Source of the DNA: Scheffersomyces stipitis CBS 6054
Lineage: Eukaryota > Ascomycota > Pichiomycetes > Serinales > Debaryomycetaceae
NCBI RefSeq assembly: GCF_000209165.1
Contig: NC_009046.1
Coordinates: 1,240,001 to 1,304,000 of the forward strand
Direction of reading: 5' to 3'
DNA length: 64,000 bases
The position numbers were made by a program, and so were the translations under genes. Positions 19,528 to 28,254 of the stretch are shown one piece after another. The notes under the pieces are model-generated. The model saw only the letters and a list, made by a program, of their open reading frames with translations, did not search any database and was not told the origin of the DNA. Numbering within the stretch: position 1 is the first letter of the stretch; each line of letters begins with the position of its first letter.

Positions 19528-22329
19528 CTACGAACTGCTCAACTTCTCTCTAAGTCGAGAATTCTCCGCTTCGAGCTCTCGAAACCGTCTCTGCGCCTCC
19601 TTGTCTTCTATCACTCTTCTTTCTCGTTCCGCCTTCCACTTGTAACGAAGATCTTCCATCCGCAACTTAGAAATAGGCGAGTCATCGTAATCGAGCTCTA
19701 ATTCTTGCTCATAAGTCTCTATTTGTTTATACAACGTGTTCTTTTCCATCTCTAAGTTGCGAATCCGCTGCTGAAGCTCATTCATGGCATCTTTATGGGC
19801 TCCTTTGAGTTGGTGATCATTCTCTCTGAGAAGAAGTCGAACATGGTCGTTAACGAGAATATCAATAGCTCTTGCAAAATACTCGAATATAGACTTGTGC
19901 TGGTCTCGTATATAATCGATTTCGTGGTTCTCCCATGGGGTCAGATCCTCCTTCTCTACTACACGTTTGCGCAAATTTTCAAACTTCTTCTTGGGATCCT
20001 TCAACGAGGCGTCATCAGCAATCTTGTTGAAAGACTTTATGAGTTTTTGAAACTCGACCAAATCAAACAGGAGCAATTCCAGAAACTGGTACTCTAGCAC
20101 ATTGAATTGTCTCTTGGCTGCTGTTGAATCACTGCCGTGATTTACTACTGCCAATTCCGTTACTTTCTGGGTCAAGCTCTCAATAGTAGACTTGAGACTT
20201 TCTTCTTTCAGTTTAAGAGTGTCTACAGCATACGAAAGTTTAATTTTCTCAGCGTTTAACTTCCGTTGTTTCTCTACGGCAATCTCTAAATCGAGTCTGA
20301 GTTTCTCGGTGATCTTTTCCTCTCCTCGATACGCCAGAATTTCACTCTGCTTTCTTTGCAATTGATTTGTTAACGACGTTATGGTGTTTTCTTTGTCTTC
20401 CTTGTACTTTTTCTGTTGGTTGGTCAACTCGTCAAACTCTTCACTCAAAGCGTCGTATGCTCGTTTCAACTCTAATAGCTCTTCTCGTAAAGAATCCTCA
20501 TTTTTCGAACTCAGAGAGCTGTTTTTACTAGATGATTTGCTCATACTAATGGAAAAGTTGTTTTCCTTCTCCTGTTCCTGATATTGTTGTAATTTGGACT
20601 TGTGATCCTCGAGTTGTGCGAGCAAACGTGCATTTTCTTCTCGCAAATTATTGTCTGTTTCATTCTCATCAATTGTTCTGCAAAGCTGACTGAACTTCTC
20701 CGATATCATTTGGAAATTCTTCTTTATTGCTTTTGAGTCTTCGGCTTCCTTGAATAGGTCTTGTTCCAATTTCTCAGTTTCGAACTTTTGCTTGTTGAAT
20801 TTATCTTCCAAGCTGTTTACAGTGGTAGTCAATTGCTCGATTAACTCTACAGAGAAAGCTGTATCCTCCTTCGGCTTTTGGATGCCGTGATCTGAAGCTG
20901 GCGGAGATACGTACAGAGTCTGATTCGTCTCTAGTCTTGTGTTTAGTTCTAGCTTCAAAACTTGTAGTTTGACTTCGATCTTGGAAGTCTTTGTCTTCAA
21001 GCACTGAAGCAAAGCCTGCCTAGACGAAAGTGATGTAGCTGGATCGATAATCAATGTCTGCAATATCTCATCTAGAGTATATGAACAATCTTCAATGTAC
21101 TGTGAGGAAGCCTGTAGTTGTATTTCTTTGTCGTGTAATTGAGATTGAAAAGACTCCAAATTTGCATACAAGTCTTGGTTCAACTGGAAGATCTCATTAT
21201 AGTCCTGCTGCAAATTATCGTATTCTGCTCTGTAACTACTTTTCACACTGTGTGCTGGTGATAAGCCATGCAAGTCATTCTGAATATGTTGGAGCTCTTC
21301 TAGGTCAAAGCCGGGCTGGTTGAGTTCTCTGGCTCTGTCTATGATTTTCTGAAGAAACTGCTTGAGCATTTGAATTTGGATTCGATAACTTGTGACTTGC
21401 TTATTGAGATCGTCTATTTTCGATTCTGTAGACACTTCGTTATGGACATTTCTCGTCCCAAACTTGCCATTGCTACCCAGAATCGTGCTACTAGCATACG
21501 GCAACGACGGTGGACGACCGTTATCCCGTGTTGGAGTATATGTTGACGCGGTTCTGAGTTTTCTCCAAGGTGTTATGGGGCTGGTCTTTGTTGGTTTTGT
21601 CGAAAGGTGGCTCAAAGTCGCAGTGAAATTGCTGTTAGAAGTCGATAACCGTTGCGGACTGACGTCAAAATTGAGATCGTGGTCAAGCTGGGCACGAGTA
21701 TCGTTGTAACGGGTCGTATCAATCGTCGAATTGTGGAAACTGGTATCGTTTTCATGTCTCATTTGCATGGCTGTTCTCGTGGACTTGAGCTCGTGACTGG
21801 CCAACGACTCACGGAAACTGGCAATGCTGGCTCCAAGACTGTCGTTGGAATGGTTATTGTCCTGGAAGGGGGAAATCTCTTTGTTGTCGAACGAATTGTC
21901 GTTCTCTGTGCCTATCTGTGACTTATTGTGATTTTGTAGATTTGGAAGACTTTGAAAATTTGGAAGATTTGGAAGATCTTCAAGATTTCCTTTGTCTTCT
22001 TCTACTACGAGATATGTATCTTGGCTTCTTTGAGCTTTAACTATGTCTTGTGAACTTCTTTGTATTTGTGCTAGGTCTTGTTTATCTGGTACTATGTCTT
22101 GTAGATTATGTTGTACTGTCTCTTGCTGGTTGATTTGTAGCTTGTCTTGAATGCGATCACTCAATTCTTCGGCTTGGTCCTCTTGGTTTTCTGGATCTGA
22201 GATGAAAGGGCTAGAGCTACGTGTCGTACTTATATCGCCTTTGTTGTTCACAAATCGGAAACTGTTTTCGTCTCTGTAGTCAAGATTGTCATCATATTCC
22301 TGAGACGATTCTCTGGAGAAAGACGACAT
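19528..22329 (-). CDS. SPC72: Coiled-coil spindle-pole protein, SPC72/Mto1 type
   Basis: The protein has 933 residues from the ATG at 22329. The N-terminal 290 residues are Ser/Thr/Asn/Gln-rich with SP/TP sites (TSPITPWRKLR). A short helix at about 300-335 (KIDDLNKQVTSYRIQIQMLK) resembles the CM1/Cnn_1N gamma-tubulin-complex binding motif of Mto1, Spc72 and centrosomin. Long coiled coils follow from about 340 to 880 with small gaps. The last 45 residues (LRYKWKAERERRVIEDKEAQ then RRFRELEAENSRLREKL) resemble the conserved C-terminal segment of Mto1 and Spc72 that anchors them to spindle pole bodies. The protein would recruit gamma-tubulin complexes to the cytoplasmic face of the spindle pole. 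It is longer than S. cerevisiae Spc72 (about 620). Other coiled-coil proteins could mimic this, so the symbol is probable, not certain. Confidence 0.62.
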   Translation of the reverse strand: MSSFSRESSQEYDDNLDYRDENSFRFVNNKGDISTTRSSSPFISDPENQEDQAEELSDRIQDKLQINQQETVQHNLQDIVPDKQDLAQIQRSSQDIVKAQRSQDTYLVVEEDKGNLEDLPNLPNFQSLPNLQNHNKSQIGTENDNSFDNKEISPFQDNNHSNDSLGASIASFRESLASHELKSTRTAMQMRHENDTSFHNSTIDTTRYNDTRAQLDHDLNFDVSPQRLSTSNSNFTATLSHLSTKPTKTSPITPWRKLRTASTYTPTRDNGRPPSLPYASSTILGSNGKFGTRNVHNEVSTESKIDDLNKQVTSYRIQIQMLKQFLQKIIDRARELNQPGFDLEELQHIQNDLHGLSPAHSVKSSYRAEYDNLQQDYNEIFQLNQDLYANLESFQSQLHDKEIQLQASSQYIEDCSYTLDEILQTLIIDPATSLSSRQALLQCLKTKTSKIEVKLQVLKLELNTRLETNQTLYVSPPASDHGIQKPKEDTAFSVELIEQLTTTVNSLEDKFNKQKFETEKLEQDLFKEAEDSKAIKKNFQMISEKFSQLCRTIDENETDNNLREENARLLAQLEDHKSKLQQYQEQEKENNFSISMSKSSSKNSSLSSKNEDSLREELLELKRAYDALSEEFDELTNQQKKYKEDKENTITSLTNQLQRKQSEILAYRGEEKITEKLRLDLEIAVEKQRKLNAEKIKLSYAVDTLKLKEESLKSTIESLTQKVTELAVVNHGSDSTAAKRQFNVLEYQFLELLLFDLVEFQKLIKSFNKIADDASLKDPKKKFENLRKRVVEKEDLTPWENHEIDYIRDQHKSIFEYFARAIDILVNDHVRLLLRENDHQLKGAHKDAMNELQQRIRNLEMEKNTLYKQIETYEQELELDYDDSPISKLRMEDLRYKWKAERERRVIEDKEAQRRFRELEAENSRLREKLSSS

Positions 22330-22850
22330 GCTGGATCATCTACTCTTGTTTCAGGAAATAGGACCGTTTCAGATTTGTATCCAGATTCAATTCCAGGTTT
22401 CACAATTGTTTGACAGAGTAGCCTTCCAGTGAAATATTTGTTGATGTTTGCATGTAAGAGAATCATCGTAAATTTAGCGAGAACGCGACTGAAAAATAAG
22501 GCACAACTTCGAGGCTCTACAAGATGAGATGAAGTCATAAAAGAGCAACTAAAATACAGACTAATATAAGAAATTATCGGAATTGAGTACTATACGCCTA
22601 TGGTAATTTTCAGTGTTTACATCAGTATAAAATTTCAGCATGGTGGATTAGTCTTGGGCTTTCTATCTAGTCTTCAGTACAATAAGCTAGTCTAGTTCCT
22701 TCTACTTCAGTATTGTCTCTTGTGCACTTTCCAGCGTAATTCTATAGATTTAGTATCGTATGACTGGTGTAACTGGTGCAACTGAATACTTTCTAAGGCT
22801 ACTTCTTTCTACTGTTTTTTCTTTTCTCTTCTTTTATTCATTTATTGAAT
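22330..22850. other. SPC72 promoter and PRE10 3' region
   Basis: This 521 bp stretch lies between two genes on the same strand. A partial MluI-type word ACGCGA lies near 22484, 150 bp before SPC72, and TC-rich DNA near 22810. Nothing else stands out. Confidence 0.5.
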
Positions 22851-24070
22851 CTACGATTCCATCTCCTCGTCCTCGTCCTCTTCATCGTCCTCTTCAGCAT
22901 ACTTCTTAGCTTCTTCGAACAAGTCATCAGGAACGAATTCATGCCTTCCCTTAGTTTCTTCAATAGAAATCCAGGAGATTTCCAACTCGTAGTCCTTGTC
23001 CTTGTTGTCTTCGTGAGCGAGATGGATAATCTTGGCAGCAGACTTGACGGCTTCCCTCGCAGTCAACTCATCGTAGTTCAACTTTTCCAACTCAGACTTG
23101 GCTGTCTGTCTACCTTTACCAGTTGCAGCGCCAGAGTAGCCCCAGCATGAGCCACTGGGCTCAATCATGTACAAATGGGGTCCGTTTTCATCTACTCCTC
23201 CTACAATAGAAACAACACCAAACGGTCTAACGGAGTTGTAGCAAGTGTAGTTTTGCACGTAGATGCCCAATCTGTCCATGAGGTGAGGCACCGAAACTGG
23301 AGTCTTATATATGGACTTGAACGACTGAGCTTCGTCTCTGCCTCTATTCACAAAATGACGGCCGTCGGGTAAAAGCCCCGAGTACACTACACCAATGTGT
23401 CTGTCAATGGTCTGGATTCTTTTATTCTTGCCAGGGACCAACAACTTCGAGTTTATGATCTTTTCTACTGCCAACACTATTCCGTCTTTGCATTTGATTC
23501 CGATAGATGTTCCGCCGTTTTCCACTGCCTTCATGGCGTATTCGACCTGGAAGTTTCTTCCATCTAAATGTGTTAGTAAACCGAACTTTGAAGAATACGA
23601 AGTATTGATGACGTCAATGAAATGAAATATGGTATCGATATCAACACGATATGAAAGAAGGAATAATGTCAATGTGGATACCAGTAGGATTACAATGTCA
23701 AGAAACATCAGGAATTGTAAAATGAACATTATTTCAACATCAAAGAAGTACAAGGGACAAGTCTCAATCAATTCCAATAGATATATCGATATCCATCACA
23801 CTACTTTCAATTTCATCACCACATAATTTGCGATAGCTTCCATCGTATTATCACATCTTATCAACCTATCAACACCGTAAAGTATCATAATATCACAATA
23901 TCATATCACCATATCATAGATTGCCATTCGTATCATGCCACCAAGAATTTCCTATACTTACCTGGAGAGAAAACACTGTTGGATAAATCGTAACCAGTGC
24001 CGATTGAAGTCTAGACGTTAGTAACATTTTCTAACTAAATTGGATTCTTTTCACTTCAGATACATACCAT
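22851..24070 (-). CDS. PRE10: 20S proteasome alpha7 subunit PRE10, two introns
   Basis: I model the gene as complement(join(22851..23563,23962..24010,24068..24070)), encoding 254 residues. Exon 1 is just ATG, exon 2 gives TSIGTGYDLSNSVFSP, and exon 3 continues DGRNFQVEYAMKAVENGGTSI, which together reproduce the proteasome alpha-subunit N-terminus. The FSPDGR-QVEYA motif that gates the 20S ring is complete only after splicing. The body has RHIGVVYSGLLPDGRHFVNRGRDEA and GAATGKGRQ as in other alpha7 subunits, and the C-terminus ends in the acidic tail typical of alpha7 (EEDDEEDEDEEMES). It belongs to the outer ring of the 20S core, in nucleus and cytosol. It is shorter than S. cerevisiae Pre10 (288) because of the tail. 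A PACE-like site lies about 95 bp upstream. Confidence 0.95.
23564..23961 (-). other. PRE10: PRE10 intron 2 (398 nt)
   Basis: The donor is GTAAGT at 23961-23956, the branch TACTAAC is complementary to 23572-23578 and the acceptor ends TTTAG at 23564. It splits the Asp codon of SPDGR (G|AT). The last 214 nt are open in frame with exon 3, which would mislead an ORF caller into a hydrophobic N-terminal extension. Part of it (about 23840-23930) is a run of ATCA/ATATC-type imperfect repeats. Confidence 0.92.
24011..24067 (-). other. PRE10: PRE10 intron 1 (57 nt)
   Basis: The donor is GTATGT at 24067-24062 immediately after the ATG, the branch TACTAAC is complementary to 24017-24023, and the acceptor is GTCTAG ending at 24011. 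It is a very short intron that isolates the initiator codon on its own coding exon. Confidence 0.9.
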
Positions 24071-24365
24071 TGTAGGATTGAACTGGATAAATGTCTATAT
24101 GAGATATAACAACCGCAATTGATGGCTGAAAGAATACAGACTGCTTCTTGAAATTGTTAGATCGCCACCGCTCAGAACTTATGTTGGTTGTGATTATGTC
24201 AGCGGTGCGCCTATGGATTTTTAACTAGGCGGTCTTAAGTATGCGACCTTAACTATGTATTTTTCACTCTACACAATTTCCCGTACGAAGGCTACACCAA
24301 GTGAAACTGCTGTGGTAGAAAACAGTCTCTGTGTTCTGTTTTGCGATCTTGTCTCACGAGTCAGA
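24071..24365. promoter_or_regulatory. Divergent promoter of PRE10 and PFA4, PACE-like site
   Basis: This 295 bp stretch separates two divergent genes. GGTGGCGAT on the PRE10 coding strand (24169-24161) resembles the Rpn4 proteasome element GGTGGCAAA with one or two changes. It lies about 95 bp before the PRE10 ATG, where such sites usually sit. The match is partial. Confidence 0.4.
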
Positions 24366-26002
24366 ATGGCCATACAGTTGAAGTGGCCCATTCTCGGAGT
24401 CATTGTATGTATCTCGGCTGTCTGATTGGTTGTGAATATGGCTAATTCTTCTTCACTAATGATCTCCAAGAAAGAAGACTTGGAGTGCTGTTCAATTCAA
24501 AGATATGGTACTTATGATCCTTTCATTCTCAAATATTCACATTGATCCAGTTGTCTCGTGATTTCTATCTTATTGTCCTGGATTCTTGTTAGTCTATGAA
24601 TCAGAATGAGATCAAATTGATTCTGATTTCAATTCGTGATCTATCATTTTCATGAATGCCAGGGGCAATCCTAGTCTGTTACGTGTTCCCGATCACATAT
24701 TTCAATTCCCAGTCATCGTGTCATGTCTGTCATATACGTCCAATTATGTCACACCCATCGTATCATCAAATCTTTCTTACTAACTAGCTCCAGATCCCAT
24801 GTATTCTCATTGCGGGAATCGGCTACGGGGCCCATTTCTTCGTATTCAGCCGTCACATGTCCTTAGTAGACCAGATCTGGTTTCAGGTTTATATGACTAT
24901 GGTATGGATCTCGTATATTCTCGCTATAGTGAAAGACCCTGGCTCTCCACCCAAAAACTTTCAGCCCAATCTGGGCGAATGGAGAAGGTGGTGCAAAAAG
25001 TGCCAAAATTATAAGCCAGAAAGAACCCATCATTGTAAAACTTGTAACAAGTGTGTTCTCAAAATGGACCACCACTGTCCCTGGACATACAATTGCGTTG
25101 GCCATGGAAATATTGCTCACTTCTTAAGATTTCTCTTATGGGTTATTTTCACTACAGGCATAACTTTCGTGGAATTGAGCAAGCGAGCCGTTCAGTATTA
25201 CAAAGACTCAGACTTGCCATCTTATCTCATCAGTAAGTCGGAGATGTTTGCTGTGATTTTCTTGCTTCCTGTCGACTTTTTCGTGCTTGCTTCAATCACA
25301 GTTTTGCTTATACGTTGTGTCAAGGATATGTTTTTTATGGGCATGACCCAGATAGAGGGGTGGGAAATGGAAAGAATCGAATCACAGTTCCACACCGAAC
25401 GTATGTGGGCTCGGATCAGAAGAAACTACTATAAATTGCATGGAAAGGAGTTGCCCAGGTTGACCTCGTGGAATAGAACACAACGATACTATGAAGTAGA
25501 CGAGGAAAAAGATGATGATGATATCAGTGTTGCAAATGAGAACACTAAGGATGAAAACACGGTAAATGACGACGCTAATGATAATGATCAATCTGGTGTT
25601 CCTGAAGAATTCACTACAGACGATTTGATTTTTCCATACGACAGAGGGTTGTGGAAGAATATTATTGACTCCTGTGGAATGCCATGGACGTGGATATTGC
25701 CCTGGGGAGGTCCAAGTTCGGATGGATATCATTTTGACAAGACCGAGTTCATGGACGAAGACCAGCTTGGTCTACCATGGCCGCCAGACGGGGGACACCA
25801 GGACATCGAAGTGGAAGAGCCTGATGTCAGCCAGATGGTAGTGGGAAACAGAACGAACATCAAGATGTTGAAGAAACGTCTTGATCCTCGGTCTACGATG
25901 AAACGGACAGAATGGAGGAGCGATGCTGGAGAAACACTCGATGATCTCGGAGTAGATGTAGAGGCCGAAGATGAAGATGAGTTGATGGTAAAGGTTCAAT
26001 AG
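24366..26002 (+). CDS. PFA4: DHHC palmitoyltransferase PFA4, one intron
   Basis: I model the gene as join(24366..24404,24794..26002), encoding 415 residues. Exon 1 gives MAIQLKWPILGVI; exon 2 continues IPCILIAGIGYGAHFFVF, completing the first membrane helix and matching the start of S. cerevisiae Pfa4. A second helix follows, then the Cys-rich domain with KPERTHHCKTCNKCVLKMDHHCPWTYNCVG split around the catalytic Cys of DHHC, and two more helices. The cytosolic C-terminus has the Pfa4 landmarks FPYDRGLW, WPWG-like WGGPSSDG, LPWPPDGG and a final EWRSDAGETLDDLGVDVEAE. There is an added acidic insert (EEKDDDDISV). Pfa4 is an ER enzyme that palmitoylates chitin synthase Chs3 for export, and amino-acid permeases work with related systems. 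Confidence 0.95.
24405..24793 (+). other. PFA4: PFA4 intron (389 nt)
   Basis: The donor is GTATGT at 24405-24410, the branch TACTAAC is at 24778-24784 and the acceptor is CTCCAG ending at 24793. It lies between codons (phase 0). Splicing restores a continuous first transmembrane helix. Confidence 0.92.
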
Positions 26003-26602
26003 AATGCACAGAACAGATATATTTACGAAGAAATTACAATTGATAGACTACAATGGTATAGAGCAAGCTAGCATAGTATTCTGCTACAGTATAAGATGCT
26101 GTAGAAGACCTCCTACAGTTCGACCTTCTACACCCAGTAATACACTAATTGAATCTGTTTAAGAATCTACCAGCGCAGTTGCAGATCTGAAGTGCCACAA
26201 TATCCCAAAAAAAATACAATAATTAGCGATAGCGGCTAGCCGGCGACTTCGCCAAACGACTCAACCACATGAAACGTCGGCTACTCGAAGCAATCAATCA
26301 TTAATCAATATAGATTACGACTAAGGGATGAATTCTGGGGATATTCACGTGACTACTATGGCGTTTTTCCCCAGGTAGACAATTCAGAGCACGGTTGCGA
26401 ATTATGACCATATCACGTGCAAAGTGGTGATCGATTCCGAATTTTCAATTTGTAGGGAAGTCTTGTCGAATACGGAGTCCCAAGGTGGGCCATTTTGTAT
26501 CAGTAGCGTTGTATAAATTGACCCACATTTGTCTTCTTTTTCAGCAATTGAGGTTGCACTTTTTCTCTGTATTCTTTTTACTGTCACGAACCACTGATTA
26601 AC
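26003..26602. other. Upstream region of the peroxiredoxin gene
   Basis: This 600 bp stretch contains two TCACGTG sites (26345-26351 and 26413-26419), an imperfect GC-rich inverted element near 26235 (GGCTAGCC), and a pyrimidine-rich leader before the start codon. No coding frame is supported. Confidence 0.55.
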
Positions 26603-27268
26603 ATGACTACTACCTTGAGATTGGGTTCTGAAGCCCCAGATTTCACTGCTGAGACCTCCAACGGATCCATTTCCTTCCACGACTTCATTGGTGACTCGTG
26701 GGTTGTTTTGTTCTCCCACCCAGATGACTTCACTCCAGTCTGTACCACTGAATTGGGTGCTTTCGCCAAGTTGGAGCCAGAATTCGCCAAGAGAGGTGTC
26801 AAGTTGATTGGTTTATCTGCCAACAATGCTGACTCGCACAAGGCCTGGATCAAGGACATTGATGAAGTCACTGGCTCTAAGTTGACCTTCCCAATCATTG
26901 CCGACCCAGAAAGAAAAGTCGCTCACTTGTTCGACATGATCGACTACCAAGATGCCACCAACGTCGATGACAAGGGTGTGCAGTTCACCATCAGATCTGT
27001 GTTCGTCATTGACCCAAAGAAGAAGATCAGATTAATTTTGGCATACCCAGCTTCTACTGGTAGAAACACCGCCGAAGTTTTGAGAGTTGTCGACTCGTTG
27101 CAAACTGGTGACAAGTACAGAGTTACCACTCCTATTAACTGGGTCCCTGGTGATGATGTCATTGTGCACCCATCTGTTTCCAACGAAGAAGCTAAGACTT
27201 TGTTCCCTAAGTTCAGAATCATCAAGCCATACTTGCGTTTGACTCCTTTGGAAGTCAAGGAACAATAG
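26603..27268 (+). CDS. PRX1: 1-Cys peroxiredoxin (Prx1/PRDX6 type)
   Basis: The protein has 221 residues from the ATG at 26603. The motif HPDDFTPVCTTE places the peroxidatic Cys at residue 47, the same number as in human PRDX6, and the rest of the protein has no other Cys. Arg in IRSVFVIDP and the C-terminal KPYLRLTP extension are typical of the 1-Cys class. The enzyme reduces hydroperoxides; regeneration needs glutathione/glutaredoxin or thioredoxin. S. cerevisiae Prx1 is mitochondrial with a presequence of about 40 residues, but this protein starts directly with the catalytic domain, so it is probably cytosolic unless an upstream exon was missed. Codon use is strongly biased (TTG Leu, AAG Lys, GGT Gly), pointing to high expression. 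Confidence 0.88.
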   Translation: MTTTLRLGSEAPDFTAETSNGSISFHDFIGDSWVVLFSHPDDFTPVCTTELGAFAKLEPEFAKRGVKLIGLSANNADSHKAWIKDIDEVTGSKLTFPIIADPERKVAHLFDMIDYQDATNVDDKGVQFTIRSVFVIDPKKKIRLILAYPASTGRNTAEVLRVVDSLQTGDKYRVTTPINWVPGDDVIVHPSVSNEEAKTLFPKFRIIKPYLRLTPLEVKEQ

Positions 27269-27681
27269 GCGATGTGTTTGTAGTTTGATATGAATAACAC
27301 GATAAATTAGATTGAAAAAGTGTAGAAGATGTAGAAAGGATACCGAGAAGTACATCGGTTCCACTGGAATCTTCAATTCTTAAGTTTTACAATTGAACTA
27401 GTAGCTCACAGTCTTAAGGGGATAGCTCTTGTTAGAGTTCGCTAATTTTGTCCTACAAATTGCTACTGACTTGTCAATATTACAACATTAAATAAACAGA
27501 CATGAGAATACATACAAGAAGTGAATAGTTACAGGAGCCGAGGCTGTTTTGGTAGTTGTACAAGATTTGGCTTTTGAGCCGGATTTCCTTACACCATCAT
27601 CATAAGTGCTATTGATGGGAGTGGATAATGAACATGATGATCATGATGCGGAAATGTAGATAAATTCAGCTCTTAGCTAAT
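27269..27681. other. Convergent 3' region
   Basis: This 413 bp stretch carries the 3' ends of the peroxiredoxin gene and the convergent unknown gene. It is A/T-rich with a CATCATCATAAG and TGATGATCATGATG cluster near 27593-27650. I see no coding sequence. Confidence 0.5.
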
Positions 27682-28254
27682 TTACATGGCTACGTCCTCG
27701 TCGTAGTCCTGGGTGTAGTGACGAACCACTTCGTCATTATAGTCAAACTCCTCGTGCTGGTCGTTCATTCCAAAGTAGTTTTCCTGTTCCTGTTCAAACT
27801 GGTGAACATCTGAATTCTGGGGAGGAGGCGTGATTCCCTTGTAGCCGTCTACTACATACGACTCTGCTTCGCTGTTGGGACTCAAACGAATATTAGGATT
27901 GCCATTCTGGTTACTTCTCGGATTTTGATGGTATTGGTGGTTGTTGTACAAAGACTGTGGAGTCGAAGGAAGCGACTCATATTGAGAAACGTCATATACA
28001 TCCGTGTTGGAAGGGTCAAATGAGTAGTCTGAAAACGACAAGTCTTCAAATTTCGTAACCATTTCTCCGTTCACGGGATTGGTGAACTGCCGAAGCGAAC
28101 CCCAGGGCGTGATTTTGACTATGCCTCCATCTGGATGGTTATACACTGGCCATTCGTCGGAAGTAGTATAATCCGCAGGTTTGTCGAGGTCGTTGCGAGA
28201 CTTCTTGGTGTCGGGATCGGCGTCGTCTCTCTTTCTTTTGGGAGTGAAGCTCAT
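27682..28254 (-). CDS. Unknown acidic protein with bipartite nuclear signal
   Basis: The protein has 190 residues from the ATG at 28254; the frame continues five codons upstream only to a TTG. It starts MSFTPKRKRDDADPDTKKSR, which contains both a bipartite nuclear localisation signal (KRKR and KK) and a full CDK consensus (TPKR). A compact segment follows (EWPVYNHPDGGIVKITPWGS), then a long Asn/Gln/Ser/Pro-rich disordered stretch with further SP/TP sites (PSTPQS, LSPNS, ITPPPQ), and an acidic C-terminus ending DYDEDVAM. I recognise no family. The composition fits a small, CDK-regulated nuclear protein. It converges on the peroxiredoxin gene, and a cluster of MluI-type cell-cycle boxes lies in the upstream region. 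Confidence 0.7.
   Translation of the reverse strand: MSFTPKRKRDDADPDTKKSRNDLDKPADYTTSDEWPVYNHPDGGIVKITPWGSLRQFTNPVNGEMVTKFEDLSFSDYSFDPSNTDVYDVSQYESLPSTPQSLYNNHQYHQNPRSNQNGNPNIRLSPNSEAESYVVDGYKGITPPPQNSDVHQFEQEQENYFGMNDQHEEFDYNDEVVRHYTQDYDEDVAM

Noticed and set aside
23564..23777. Hydrophobic N-terminal extension of PRE10
   Set aside because: It is intron 2. The proteasome alpha-subunit N-terminus is restored by splicing to upstream exons, and the extension has no ATG at its start.
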